Positions 1-14,800 of a DNA stretch of 64,000 nucleotides are shown piece by piece. The stretch is from Nymphalis io. Its lineage: Eukaryota; Arthropoda; Insecta; Lepidoptera; Nymphalidae. The DNA lies in NCBI RefSeq assembly GCF_905147045.1, contig NC_065890.1, positions 9,796,001-9,860,000 on the forward strand. The letters run 5' to 3'. The position numbers were made by a program, and so were the translations under genes. Every line of letters begins with the position of its first letter. Position 1 is the first letter of the stretch. The notes under the pieces were generated by a model that searched no databases, was not told the origin of the DNA, and saw only the letters and a program-made list of their open reading frames with translations.

Positions 1-3000
1 TTATAATTTTTTATATAATTTATGATAGGACTTGAGAACTTTAAAATAAAATGAATTGCGTATGTAACCATATGATGACAAAATATATTTAAAAAAAGTT
101 AAACTTTTACAAATTATAAGCGCAGGGTGAGGTAACTTGTTGGAATAAAAAAATCCACTATTAAATTTATTATTCTCGGAAAAATGGAAAATTATTGTGT
201 TGTTAATGGATACATTTAATCAAGTATCGCGTGGTCTAAATTGCTAGACGAAGCGATTGAAAGAACCTACAAATACATGATTTGATAACAAGGTACGAGC
301 AGATTACATACTTGTCGACTTGTTTGTACGAATGGCCGTCATTTTCGAGTTATCGACTCAACGCTGGCGCGGAAATGGAAAATAATGACTTCATTGTTGG
401 GCGGCGCCGGTAACGAATACAATTTGGTCACATTAGACGTAAACTGTAAAAACTTTAGTGTGTTTTATGCGTGCCGGTAACACGGTGCGTGTCGTCTTTT
501 ATATACAAATGTACAACAATGGAAAAGTTGTCTGGATCTGATTCGATCTATCTAAGCTAACATAGACACGGTATTATGCATCTTTAGTTTTAATGTGATT
601 TTTTATTACAAAAAAACTACTGAATCGTATTTTCTGGAATCAATCGAGTTATTACGCAATAATGCTCGTTCAAATTTGTGCACAAGACATATAAGAGATA
701 AAAATGTTCTAAAAAAATCGAGCACATGCATCTTCTAACTAATAGATAATTAAAGAAACTTTTAAGACCTTAAAACATGAAAATTGGTGATTATTTGTAT
801 TTCCGAAACCAGTGGGTGTAGCAAATAGATCTATAACAAAGATTGGCGTGTCCAGGCTTGCTTAATATGTGTTTTTTCATTCATTTCGTTATCGGCATTG
901 AATAAAAACATCGGTAGAAAACCTGCAAATGTCATTTGAAATTTTGGCTCCTTTTTATCCACCGACTTACAATGCTTGCGTTTAATAAGCTACAAACTTT
1001 CCGTTTGCCCAGCCGTCGAATATTAAGAAGTTGTTTCTGTATTTAAAAAAATCGAACCGTTCACTAATTTATCAAAGAAAGTTAAATATCTAGCTAGCTA
1101 ATAATAGCAATAGCTAGTATGATAGACCATGAGGTTTCCGAGTAATTATACCATCGTTGATAATAAAGCAGTTAATACTAGAATAACCGCTTCGTGTCGA
1201 CATCCTCTACATCTGCTGATCATTCAATAATTTTTAACTACACCTTAAACAGCCCTTACTTCCGTAGCAGTCAAATGATGATGTTTTTGTAACAAAACTA
1301 CAACCACGGCCACCCGGAATCGACGATAACTTATAACAAACAGGGGTTGATAAAAAAAGACTTCGCCAAAAAAAATGTCATGGATATCGATATAACTATC
1401 CTTGTCTTTCATGAATTCGTAGAATGAGAGATAAAATATTCGATTTTATTTGATGAATCGTTTTAACGCTTCGGGCTTGTTACAATTTGAACCGTTCACG
1501 CCACAACTGTTCATTCAGGGTGTGAAACTACTAATGAAAATCGAAACCAGAACAACTAAAACAACATATGACGCGGTAAAATAATTGCATTAAAGGATTT
1601 TTCATTTATTTTATTTGTAATTATTGTTAACATCATTAAAGTAAACAGAATTCCTTGACCCTACACGTTAAAATATTTTGTGATAATTTATTTTTAATAT
1701 ATATAATAATGGATAAAAAAATGGTTGTTTGTAATCGATAAACTAGAAAACTACTGAACCGATTTATTAATTATTTCACCATTAAAAAAACACTATCCAG
1801 AAAGTTATTTTAGTATGTGCTCTTGTAATCACAAACTGAATTCCAAGCTAGTTATCTATAAAACTCCATACGCTAACAATACTGTCAATAATTTACAAAA
1901 CAAATAAATAATATCTAAAATAATATCTACATATATTGTAGTGTCTAAATAGTTGCAACAGATGGTCTTATTCGCCTAGATTAAACGTTAGTCAGAGCTG
2001 GCTAACAAGAGCAAGTTCCGGGATACGAGGCCAGCAGTAACGAGCGGGTCGGGGGTCGACGTTGCGGTCTTACAATGGCTCGTTTGGGTACAATGCCGCC
2101 CCCTCGCGCCCTCGCGCCCACTTCATTACGCGCGTATTGTACGGCCACGCGCGACCGAACCTGACTTCTGACCCAACGCTGGTGGTCACCTAAACATTCT
2201 ACGTTAACCTTCTTTGTTTTTTGACGAACGGTTAACCAATCACGAGCTATATTATTATCAGTAACTGATAAAACGAGCTTTTTTATTGGATACAATATTT
2301 TTTTGAATTATTGTTGTCTGATCACATTCATTAATCGGTAATTATCTCTATCTCATTATAATAACCGCCGAATTCCACAGTTATTAGCTATCTCAAAAGA
2401 AATCACCGTATTATACATCACATTGATTAATAGACGATTTCAATCACAGAAATTTAGTTTGAATACACCAAGGCTATTGAGAAAACAATTGAAATATTGA
2501 ATGTTAAGCTCATAATAGTGTAGATAATATCTCGTTGAGTGGTAGTTGTAATGCGCGTACGATTGAGGAGATCACAATGGGCGTAGGAGTAAAACCAACA
2601 CGGCGTGCGGCGCCCGCGCACTCACAATTGCAAGGTGTACAATGCCCCGCACACAATGGCCAGCTAATTGTACGTCGACAGACGGACAGGGTTTTGTTGC
2701 CCCTAACCTCTAGCGAAGTAGATATTGACATCCTTTTTTAAATAATCTTACTCATTGAGAATTCCTTAAGCATAGTTAAAATTTCTTTCGTAATAACAAG
2801 CCAGCCTTGTTAAACGTGCAATGACGTATAAAATCACTTTCAAATTTTTGATTAATCTTGTTTACAGATACAGTTAAATGGTCTCGCTCTTCAATGTGCC
2901 GTCAACGAGCCGTGAGTCGGATGATTTTTTCTCTACATGCCTCCTAAAATGACCTGATCTTCATGATTACATAATCAATCATCGTCGTTCCGAGCCATCG

Positions 3001-3639
3001 ACCTTTCATCGGGAGCGAGGATTTATTGTGTTTTTACATCTTTTTTTTTTTCAAATTCTCAATTGACCATAACAATAAATAAAATTCATATTGCTTTTAA
3101 ACTTTTCATAAAAAGTTCAATTATTATTCTTAGTTCATCTAAAGGATTGCCGACCTTGTATTTATTAAAAAAAATCTTGACACAGTAAACATTCGAGTAA
3201 GAATAGAAGCTCCAGTGAACAAGCGAGCAAACGAACGGTAGCTGACAGTTCGCGCCGGGACGAATCGCAGTACGCGTGGGTGCCTCATTGTGTCTCAAGT
3301 GCACATCATATTATATTGAATTAAAGCCAACAAGCAGTAGCAGCTCCTATCATTAATCACTGCGCCTCTAAATGATCATTGTCAGGCGATCATATCAAAA
3401 GAGAATTGGAGAAGCACCATTATTATTCAATTATTCCTACGCAATACACGCATGCCTTATATGTGATGGGTTAAACCGAAATGTATATAGTAATCAAATC
3501 TTACGAATTAACATTCATAAGCGTACAATTTCATAATATTAATATTATAAAATAAATGAAGAAAATTAATTTCTTGAATTATTAGGGATTCAAGTACAGC
3601 ATGGATGGAAAAATTTACGATTCCCATAACCAATAGTTA

Positions 3640-3728
3640 GTAAGTAGTAGTAGTAACAGCCTGTTAATGTCCCACTGCTGGGCTAAGGCCTCCTCTCCCT
3701 TTTGAGGAGAAGGTTTGGAGCTTATTCT
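3640..3728 (-). mobile_element. tRNA-derived SINE (family A), 5'-truncated, with target duplication
   Basis: Carries the family A 3' end (aacagcctgttaatgtccca, ctgctgggctaaggcctcct). An 11-base duplication, accaatagtta, flanks it at 3629-3639 and 3729-3739. Confidence 0.85.
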
Positions 3729-4310
3729 ACCAATAGTTATCGAATTATAATAGCCCTACATGAATTAATTTACTGTTGCTACAGTATTATATTAATTAAA
3801 ATGATATTAATATATATAATAAAGTACTATATTAACCATAGATACGAAATTTTATACGGCAAAATGGTTGACACCCAATATTGATAATATTTATTGTATA
3901 TAAATTATTCATTTATCTATCTTTCAATATTTTTTAATTATTCATTTATTTTTATGGAAATTAAGTTAAATAAAATAAAAAAAGATAATGCATGTGGTAA
4001 AATGAATTAAAATTATGAACCCCATGTCAAAAATGTGTGCAATATTTAAGCTAAATCGGTAATTTGGAACTGGTTTAAAAATAAATTGCAATATTTGACC
4101 CACACGCTACTGACAGGTGAAGTTCAGTAATAACTTTTTAAAATGCTCTTCAGTTTTATTTATTTGTAAAACAAAAAACTTATTTTAATAAGTTATATCT
4201 CTTAAATATATTCCGGATGGCGTAGTTTTAACTTTATAAATTATGTAAGATATTAACAAACCCGGACGTTCGTTGGTACAAGATATACATTATTTTGTAG
4301 GTAGCCGTGA

Positions 4311-4490
4311 CAGTGGATTGTTCAAATCAAGCACTACGGAATCTTCGTGTGCTTAATTTGTCTTTATATTTAATATCTTACACAGCGTTGAAGCAATAAA
4401 TGTGTTAGATGAAATTCTGCCTCGTTTGTATCCACCAACCCACAATGTAGCATCATGGTGAAACCTACAAAAACGAGAGGAAGCCTTATT
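4311..4490 (+). mobile_element. SINE family A, diverged
   Basis: Recognisable by the order of family A blocks: B-box-like ttcaaatcaagcac, gtgcttaatttgtc, gaaattctgcc, gtatccaccaaccc, agaggaagcctta. Confidence 0.6.
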
Positions 4491-5819
4491 CTAATCGTGG
4501 AATATAGATGGCGTGTAAGCAAGGTACTAACAAAATTTTTTTGTAAAGGAATTGCTTCTATCTGTAGCTAAATATAACCTTTTATGCTAGGACGACAATT
4601 ATCAAAAGGCTTACGTTTACCCTGACGACTTTTGCATTGATGGACGGACTTATATCGCTCAGCTAATGAAGATTAAGTTATATATATTGTATGATGTATT
4701 AAAAAAACCATTAATTAATTCTTACAGAAATACATACGAAGTCGTGAAAATATCGAGTATATATGTACATCGAATAATGTAAGTCAAATATTTTGGTTAA
4801 AAGCTCATTTAATTTTCATTTTACACTCAGCCCCAATACGTAATATTTAAAATATTTATGTTTGTATTAATACGATTGTGGTTCATTACGCACACACGCG
4901 CCGCCTGAACCGCCAATTAAGGTGAAATTACAATAACAGCCGGTATTCATATTGATTGACCAAATAAAGTGTAGCTTACACATTCTTATAATTATAATAT
5001 AATTACACATAAATAATCAAATTAAAGACTATTCCTGATACTTATTGATATTATTGTATACAATTACTTTTGATTAGAAAATAAAATAAACAATCTCTCT
5101 TTTCTTCCATGTTATGAAGACCATTAGGCGAGATTTTATTAATCATTAAAATAATCTAGGTATCATAAAAATAGGTTTTTATGATACCTAAATTGAAGTT
5201 TATGTATTAATTAGTACTTATTGGTACAATGAAACAATGTGAAATACTACAACATATTATGTAAGAACTTACTTCCCGTGAAATGTTGACAATCGACTTA
5301 TAGTGATATTCAATTTAATGAGTGTTTTCTTGAAATGTTATATTTATTATGGTCAATGTCGCATATCACTTTCTGACATAATGTGACCGATTTCTGCGAT
5401 GAGTTTCGATTGTTCGTACAGAATAGCCCATATAATAATATAGCAATATAATTATACAGTACCAGAGGTTTTACTTCTTTCCGTGTCATAAATTTTAATG
5501 TCATTTTGAATCGTTATCATATAGGTAACATAGCCTAGCGCTACATTTCAATCTTAAAATTCTACGCTCATAACGTTCTAGTACAGTTTTAGCAAAAAAG
5601 CGTATTTATAAGCTACAATAATTATTTGATATTTTTTTATAAAAATGTGCTTATAAAAAATCATGTTTATAATGTTATTGCAAACCTGAAGTTAGCTTTT
5701 TGAGACCTTCGACCATGAGGCATGTCCACATGTAAAACGATATTAAACAAGGATAATAGACTACGTTACCGCTAGCACCTTCCCACTTTCGTATATTACG
5801 ATAATTTCGCAGTATGTAC

Positions 5820-6103
5820 TACGTGGTATGGCTTTGTTAAAGTCTGCGTAGGTACCACCCACTCATCAGATATTCTACCACTAATCTACAATACTTAGTG
5901 TTCCAGTTTAAAGGGTGAATGAGCCAGTGTAACCAAAAGGACAAGGGTCATCATAACATATTCGTTTTAAAGGTTGGTGGCGCATTGGTGATGTAAATAA
6001 TGGTTAATATTTCTTGCATCGCCAATGTCTATGGGCGGTGGTGACAACTTAACATCAGGTGGCCAATTTGCTCGTCCACCTACCTGTAACATAAAAAAAA
6101 AAG
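5820..6103 (+). mobile_element. SINE family C, diverged full-length copy
   Basis: Has the family C order: gctttgttaaagtctgcgta, ggtaccacccactcatcaga, ggtgaatgagccagtgtaac, ttggtggcgcattggtgatg, caggtggccaa, tgctcgtccacctacc and an A-rich end. Confidence 0.8.
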
Positions 6104-6218
6104 CTTAATTCCGGTGGGTTCGACTTGATCACGCGTATTCCTTTCGCCCTCCTTAAGAACTTTGAATACATTTTTTATTTAAGGTTATTTAAGTATGCGT
6201 ATAGAGAAATGCTGCATA

Positions 6219-6262
6219 GAGGAGCCCTTAGCCCAGCAGTGAGGCATTCGCAGGCTGTTACG
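6219..6262 (+). mobile_element. SINE family A, 3' fragment
   Basis: Only the tail (gcccttagcccagcagtgag, then gcaggctgtta) remains. Confidence 0.65.
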
Positions 6263-7629
6263 AGTATGCGTATCTTCATTTTCTCTTAGAATATGTTTAC
6301 TGGTGTTCTTTGAAAAACAATTTAAATCTTCAAATGTAGGGTACTCAAAGGTTTTTTTATGAAATCATAGACCACTTTAAATTTAAAGATTACATAAATT
6401 CTACCCGAAACCTTAAGCTTATAGGACTTTTATGTTATACTATAAATCATTGAAACGTATTTTTTTTTAATTATCATAACGTACCTAATAAATAATAACG
6501 ACGCTTGAAGTCAGTGTACAGTGTCAGATTGAAGACATATTAACATAAATTTTTCAAGCTTTCGTAAACGTTCTGGAACTAAAAAGATAAATAACAGATG
6601 CTAATTAGCATTCGTTAATTACATTATGCAAAATTTCAATGAAGTAATATATTTTAGTAGTTTTTGTCCTTCAGCTAGAAAGTAGGTACCTGATTAATAT
6701 AACATGTTTTCTATTTTAAATAGATTTTCGTATATAGTTTTGTACGAAATATTAATATACATAAGTATCTAATAAATAAAATCTCTGTAACGAAATTAAA
6801 TAACAATAATTTAAAAGTAGTTAATTTTGATTGTTAGGTTCTAAATATTTTTCTAACAACCAAACGTCACTATAATCGTCCCAAAAACTTACGAAAGTTT
6901 TCGATTATTGATTAATTATTTTGAAGTGAAACTTCTTTAGATGCAGTGAGAGTAAAATTTGTAGTTAAAATTTGATTGCAATGTTACTCTATGTAACGTT
7001 CGAGCGAAATTTTTCTGAGTTTTTTTTTCTATCTCGTGTGCTGTAGTCACACGTGCTTTATTTACATTATTTAATTTACTAAATAAATATATTTTACTTT
7101 ATATTACCGATCGAGGTGTTTGTAATAAATACTGCTATATAAATCTTAATCAAACACGCCCGCGGCGAGCGTTGAACTCTTTATTATAACGCAGTGCGCG
7201 GGAGTACGATACTTGTCAAGTTGAAAGGTGCATTAGCGCGAAATAACACGTAGCCACGAAAATTTCAATTAAGTTTAATGCATACGTTCTCCCTCCCCGT
7301 CCCTCCCATCCACCCTGCACTCCTTGCACTCGATTTATTAAAACCGATTACACTTAGCCCGGCGAAGGCTGTTGTACCGCTGTTATATTGGTCAAAACAT
7401 AATCGTCATGATAATGCAATATATATCCTCAACCTGCAATCAAGGTGGAGCGATTGTTTTAATATAATTACACGTAATCACAGTAACGTTACCTCGCATA
7501 TATCAAAGTTTCTACATATTATCTAATTTACAATTTGTAACAATGTTTGCTTTAGCGTTCTATTTTAATCAATCGTTAATAATTAATTATTAGCAGGTAT
7601 AAAACAATAACAGTCTGTAAAAAAAACTC

Positions 7630-7855
7630 GTGTTAAGGCCACTTATGTGAAGGTTTCGAGCTTATTCCACCACGCTTCTATAATATTTTTAGTGGCAGAT
7701 ATAACACCCTTGATTTGACACTGATGATTTCCTTCACCACCCAACACGAGATGAATTATAAACACAAAAAAATTTGGTGGTACATACTTGGTCAGATTTT
7801 CCCGGTCTTCTAGGGTAAGATTAATACCTTCTCACCACTGGGCTATCTCGACTTT
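7630..7855 (-). mobile_element. SINE family A, diverged
   Basis: Shows gagcttattccaccacgctt, then ccttcaccacccaacacgag and the tRNA-like head ctaaccactgggctatctcg in altered form. A family C SINE follows directly. Confidence 0.7.
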
Positions 7856-7899
7856 TCGTTACAATGGGCAAAATCAGATAACAATAATAATTTGTATAT

Positions 7900-8157
7900 T
7901 TCTTAGTGGTTGGGCTTTGTGCAAGTCCGTCTGCGGTAGGTACCACCCAAATGCCTCCAAACATCAATACTGAATAGTATTGTTGTGTTTTTGATTTAAA
8001 TGGTGAGTGAGCCAGTGTAACTTGATTGATCGATGGATAGCGCATTGGAGATGTAAGGAATGGTTGATATTTCTCACATCGCCAATCTCTATGGTGGTGA
8101 TTACTTACTATCAAGTGACCCAATTGTCAGTCCGCCTACCTATTTCATATAAAAAAT
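7900..8157 (+). mobile_element. SINE family C, diverged
   Basis: gggctttgtgcaagtccgtc, gtaggtaccaccc, ggtgagtgagccagtgtaac, tagcgcattggagatgtaag and cagtccgcctacc, ending in an A-rich run. Confidence 0.75.
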
Positions 8158-11100
8158 ACCGAATTCATATTCGGTCAAGTAGGTAGGTGAATAACAAAGA
8201 TAATACTTATCATATTATGAGCATTAATAGTACAACAATACTTTTAAACGGTTAGCTATAGAGAGGCACCTGTTTAGAATGTTATTCTTAATAAAAAAAA
8301 ACATAATTACCAGCCATGATCGTCGGTAATCATTGACTACAATAACTGTCAGAAGAGCACTAAATATTGTTTGTTGAGCGCAGCCTTTTATATTTTTATT
8401 CCGATCAACACCTTGAACCGGCCTATAAAGGAATGCCAGGTGCTAATTCATAACTCGTGTAATTTCGACATATCTTGATTTAATATACGATCAAATTTTA
8501 AGCAATATATAATTAACTTAATATCAACACTGCAATAAGTAATTACTTCATATACACTTACATACATTAATAATAAAGAATATAGAAAAAATGTTATAAT
8601 AAAAATATTCAATAATCTAAGACAACATTTACATTGGGTATTAATATTTCACATAAATTTCTTTGATGTTACAGTCGCATAATACATGAAACTATGTAAG
8701 GAGCTATTTGACCGTCCCGCCATACTAACACCTCTATAAAATAAAATTATCATACACCTTGCCATTGCCGTAAACTGAATAGGTCCATACATTGTTACAA
8801 GATTTAATTAAAGCTGTAATATTAACACGAAATTGTCGATAACTTCTTCGTAAGCTCGGCTAAATCGTTTAACATTTAGCCATGTCTTTCTAGTCTATAT
8901 ATTAGTGATTTACGAATAAATACTATAAAATTCACATCAAAATTCAACCCCCCTGTACTTACCCGTATAGTGTTCACACTAGACTTATTTTAAATATAAA
9001 ATTTAGATTCAATGTTTAAAGCAAATACGTTTCATGCTAGTGTATACTCGTGACTAAGTATACCATTTGTAAAATTATGTATACAATTGACTTGGATAGT
9101 TTTTATTCTTACGAAATAAAAGCTACAGGTGTAATCGTGTAGCGGTCTCAGTTTACACGTATTTATTAGCACGATCCGTCCAGGGACATCGCTCGGTAAT
9201 TGTCAAGTATTAAAAACCGATAAAACACTTAATGTCCCGAGTCATCGTTCAAACTGCGGACGCGGACAATTTGCATTGACGTACCGATCACGATATCGAT
9301 GGTCGATGCTAACGGGAAAAAACATCTTAGCGACTTAATATTAACTTCATTAAGCACTCGTTGCAGAATCATGATTTACTTTAAACGATTTTTTCATAAC
9401 TCTATCATTTTACAAAATAATATAAAGATATATAAGTAATATCATTTAGCATTCCTTCTGACGAGTAGATTACTTTGAAATATATAACGGTATCGAATAA
9501 CTATCGTATTTTGTTATAATAACATAACAAATTTCACGTGAACATAAGTAATAATGTTTCTGATTTATTATTCTGTTTAAAAAACATATTTACCATAAAC
9601 TTATTGACGGATCCAAATATTTTGGTGTCACTTATTGTCCCGCTAAGTCGAAAAATCATAAATCGTCCACAGGTTAGGCCCTAACAAAGTCAGCAGTAAA
9701 ATGGTTGCTTGTAAATCAAAACAAATCGAAAAAATGAAGGAGAACTTGACATTTTATTTTCTTGTGCGCCGATAGTGACGTGACAACGTCGACGTGAAAT
9801 ATCGAAATATACTAAATTTGTATTTCAAGAAATCATTGCATAGTTTATTTATATCTTGATACTGAAAAAAAATAAAGTGTAAGCAAATAACCATTGAATA
9901 TAAGACAAAAACTATCATTCTATTTTAAATTAATAAATGTTCTTTGTGTGCTTTAATAAAACCTAAGAATTTTCTGTTTTACGCAAATATATAATAAAAA
10001 ACTAATAAATGTTATTCACTTTGTTTTGAACAGTCAAAAAAATATGATAACATCGATAAAAATGTGTGTGAAGTCTCTTCGTAATAAAAAAAAACTTGAA
10101 GCGTATTACGGGATGTCCGGAGATAAGAGCCACTTTGTACTTACATATTATTGTCGTAAAAGTAAATGCAATAATACTTTATATCTTCACTATTATCATA
10201 AATTAGTTTTTCGATTACCACTTTATTTTTGTTTCGCTATAAACTTCCATTTATTTTAAGTTAGTACCTAACTACCTCTTTATTTTATATCTAAGCTAGG
10301 TGTTCACGGGTATTTTTATACTTGTAAATCTATTAGCCTACATGGCAATTTCGTTATACTGGTACCAGGCTACTTCACAATTAAGTTTCACTACGATCGG
10401 TTTAATAGTTAAACTACGACGGCGTAAAAAACCGAGAGACTGAGTAATAAGTTCAGAGGTAATTCCTGATATCTTAAAGCGTATTATTATAAATAAATTT
10501 CCCAGATTTATCTCGCTAGCAACAAAATATTAATAGACAATACATTGTAAAGCAATTTAAAAACACGCTCAGCCACCCTTCCCTATAAAATTTGTCCCTG
10601 ATATCCCATTTTGATTGGACGGGTTGATTTATTCCCTGTTTAGCTATAAGTAGGAGGACTACACAATCTTGATACTGGCTACATAGTATCATAATTTCAT
10701 GAATTTATATTGCTAGCTAAGCAAAGATAATTCTACAAAAAAATTATAAAGAAGGATTAATCGCTAGACTGAATTAGTGATTATTAAACTTTGATTCGAA
10801 GTTCTGATTTTAAAGTTGGATTAAATTTAAAAAAAAATATCAAAATGATTCGAAGGCACACTATCAATTTAACAATAGAGACATTACCCCAGAGATTGAA
10901 TCCTCTCCGGGCTACCGGCTACTGTGATTTAGATAACTGCACTTGTTGCGAGGGGCTGTAACGTATGACACGGGACTAATACGGAGCTTATAGGCATTGC
11001 TTGTACCGGACCATGCTATGCTTAATAAGCGTTTTAACTGAATCAATTAATAGGGGAAAGATGGTAACGACCAACTTTTTTCTTTTTTATTGGATTTTTT

Positions 11101-11187
11101 GAAATATTTCAAAGAGTATAGAATAAGAAATAATAACAACATTTTTTAAATCATATTGTTTGTTTTTATATAAATTTATAGTCCGAG

Positions 11188-11328
11188 GAAACACATGTGG
11201 CAGATTTCCATCCGACACATGCATGGTTTAATTAGGTTTTCTTTCACCGCCGAGGACTAAATTTATACAAATTAGTTTTTAACGGGCCGAAACCGTTACC
11301 TTCTTAAGATTCACGTATTCTAACCACC
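11188..11328 (-). mobile_element. SINE family A, diverged partial copy
   Basis: Contains acacatgtggcagatttcca and ttaagattcacgtattctaa as in family A, separated by degraded sequence. Confidence 0.6.
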
Positions 11329-11873
11329 GGAATATATGTAAAATATTTACCGAGTATATGTCGCATTGAAGCTCTTTACATTATCTAAAGTCAATTACAG
11401 TGTACCCCTGTCCTGGAGAGACTTGTCCTCGTCAAATTGAACGTCGCGGGCGCCCCGAGCGTACACAATGCCAATTTTCCGCTCACCGCCACCGACTACG
11501 CAATTATTTAGATAAACCTCTCGGCGTGACTATAAAAACATCTTCCCCTCCCCCAGTACGCTGTTTGTTGTCTTTGGGGCTTCGTAAATTTATAGCCGGG
11601 CATTACGCCGACGGTTAGGATAAAAATGTACTTTTAATTTATCTCGTTAAAGGGTTGAAGGACGACCGGGTTCGCGGAGTAATTATTGCAAAATTGGCCA
11701 CTTTATCTGATGAATCCATCTCGAACCCTTTGTTAGGGCGATTATGGAGTGAAATCATTCCGCTGACTGCGCTTTTGGAAGATTACATTACAATGATTGG
11801 TTAAGATTTTAATTGAAACATCTTTATATTTAAAAGCTATTTTATTAAACAGACATTACAAAATAGCACTTAC

Positions 11874-14800
11874 CTTCCAGTTTTTGTGATAATCATCTCG
11901 GTTCCTAAATCATGGAACTTGTCCCAGAGTTCCTTAGTTTCAAGCTGACAATCAACTGACAGCAGTTCTTCGCAGTTGCAAGAGGTCACGGGAGGAGGTA
12001 AAGGCCGGGCTGGGGATGGAGTATCCCTCTCGCCTAATTCTGTGAGTATTGAAGTATCATTAGTGATATATATATGAAATATATTAATAATTACTACGAT
12101 GATTTGTGTTTATTTTTAATAAAATCGCATATGAATAAATATTATTGAATTACCTGTACATTAATAGTATTGGCTAGGTACCTACTAATAAAAATTACTA
12201 TTAATTTTAATAACATTATATTTTATACATAAAAAATACCAGAAATTTTAATTGTTTTAAAAAAAAAAACAAGTCAATTATATTCTTTAAAAAATGTTCG
12301 TATTATGCTATAGTAAAAATAATTATGAGATATTCTCATACAACGCTTTATTTATTAGGCAATTGTGCGGCTTCTTTATAAAATTTCTGTTCAAAGCAAT
12401 TAGACATCCTATATCAATTTTAATTGTTACTCCAAACAACTCATTCGATCTTGTCACTAATTAAAGTAACTTTCTATTGGCTTTTTTATTATTTTAAGTT
12501 ATGAACAAAAAATGTAAACAAATATCGAGTGTTACCGTTTTAGGAGGTATATATGAAAATAATAGGTAAATGTGTTTGGCTCTTGGTGTGCTTTCGCCGA
12601 ATAAAACTAGAATATGTTGATTTTGTATCGAATTGCAAATAGTATGTATATCCACATTAATTTTGAGACGTTTTAATCACGAGAAGTTAAGATAAACTTA
12701 TATCGTTAGGTTCATACATCGTTCTTAATTCAAGGTATTCTATACATGTTGTATATGTATAATTTACGCTCGGGGACACTTTAAGTTTTGCTATGTCATA
12801 TATTTCAAGCTTATATTGTATAATTATAATTGATAGGCAAACTAGACAATGGGATGATTTTTGTGCAGGAATATTTTTTCTCGTAATAATCTGACAACTG
12901 AAACTGGTTGTCGCTTGACATTAAACCTAAATTTTAACTTAAATTTCCAAAAAAGTCTTATTTTTTTATTTGATGTTACAACAAACTCATACATCGTAAA
13001 CTATTTCAATCGAAAAGCACCTTTACTAGATAGACAGGTAACTTTATTACAAACAAAACACATAGTTACTGAGACACAAAGAAAATCATAAAAGAGATAT
13101 TACGCACAATTGAATGAATATCAATGTGACAATATTGTGATTTTCTATACGTCTTAAATCACACACGTATAGAAGAATGCGATGTGAACGGAACACTTTT
13201 ATGAGAATTCTAGTTTATTATGTTAATAACGTGCTGTAATCACTACTTCAATTTACTTTTTGCGTCACAATGGTTGACTACGATGGTATTGTGTGTCAAA
13301 AGTGTAATTACCTACATGCATTTAATACGATTTTAAATCATAAACATAGCCTACACTTACGATAACGGAACACAAGTCTATACGTGTAGCGGATTAGATT
13401 TTAATTTGGAGATAAACTTATAATATTATCAAGAGATTCCGTGGAGTAAGATTTATTACACATATATATACGGATATCGTTGAACAAAATATTAATATGA
13501 CGCACGAAGTTATATAATGATGACAACAGATTTATGCAAATGGATCGAATCAGACGTAAGCCTACAGTTGGAATTTTACATTCGATATTAGTACGACCAT
13601 TTTATTATATTATATGAGGAATATAGTATTATATTTTATGAGGAATTTACCTGATGAAGGAGCTGGTGAAGGTGCAGCAGTGTCAGATGCTTCTCTCTCA
13701 CCATCAGAACACTGCTCTACATCGACTTCGACGTCTTCATCGGGGACGGGAGACCGGCAGCTCGATGCCGGTGAACTGAGGGAGGCTGGAGAACTCTGTC
13801 TCGATGATGGCCCTGATAGAATAATTATCTTCATCTATACATACAATTAACGTACTATAAGACTTTTTAAAGAATACAGACCGAATATAGTGCTTGTGCA
13901 TCGCACAAAAACATACAGGAAAACTTAATGGATTTTATGAAATATTTCTAAGAGGACATACTACCATTTTAATACATTATAAATTATTAGAGTCAGATAT
14001 ATTAATGTAGATGTAAAAATTTAATTTAATAAGTAACATAGGTAGGATACAAAAAAGGCATGGTGGTGGAAACCGCTAGAAATAGATATTAGATATATAA
14101 AAAGAACGTGACATGGTTTAAATTAAAATTTTTAATTTGTTTTAAATTAACCGAAACAAAAGTTATTTCTTAATATATTTTTAATTTTTGTTCAAGGAAG
14201 AATAAAATACTGATTTACTTATAAAAGTTGCTTAGCTATTGTTTAGTTGAACACTGATTTCCCTCTTTGTCATTATTGATTTGACATTCGAAAGAAGAAG
14301 ACACAACTACTCACACGTTAAGCGACCTTTATAGGTAAGGCCGATATTAAGGAAGCCTACATTAATTTGTACTCTATAAAAATCCGTTTGTTCGTATTTT
14401 TCTTCAAGACCCAGTAGCTAGAGGCTTTTTTTAAATATTAAAACACAAACAAAAAATCTTAAAATTCATATTTTCGTCCCACACAAATCATTAATAAAAA
14501 TATAATGTAGGTCTTAATATAGTTTTTCATTATCACATTTAATGTTACTATCCCAAGTGTTTTGTTAGGAGGAGAGAGGTGTATAATTAATTAAGGTTTT
14601 GTGTAAACTGGCTAAATTAAACATGATTGTTGGAAATTCCGGAAAAAATCATACCGACAAGAGTTTTACTGGAGTACGCCGAGTAATCCATTATGTAATT
14701 ATGATTATATTATATTTTTAATATGATTCAGTGAACAGGATCATTTTATGACTTTAATTAATAACTATACAATACAACTTCCTCTATTAGGTACTTGGCA

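Larger units (their letters stand above)
1..11873 (-). other. Intron 3 of the T-box gene (partial), no coding exon seen
   Basis: This stretch follows the exon 3 donor (GGAAG then gtaagt). I looked on the minus strand for the next T-box segment (RRMFPTIRV-like) and found nothing. The sequence is AT-rich with scattered SINE copies, annotated separately. GC-richer unique blocks stand out at about 2000-2180, 2550-2700, 7150-7340, 9180-9310 and 11400-11610 and could be regulatory. Open frames inside them show no recognisable protein. Confidence 0.6.

Noticed and set aside
2002..2295. 97-codon minus-strand frame with a GC-rich part
   Set aside because: Checked as a possible T-box exon; no T-box motif, no flanking splice sites in phase.
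13614..13850. Plus-strand frame opposite T-box exon 2
   Set aside because: Shadow of the minus-strand exon; no independent support.
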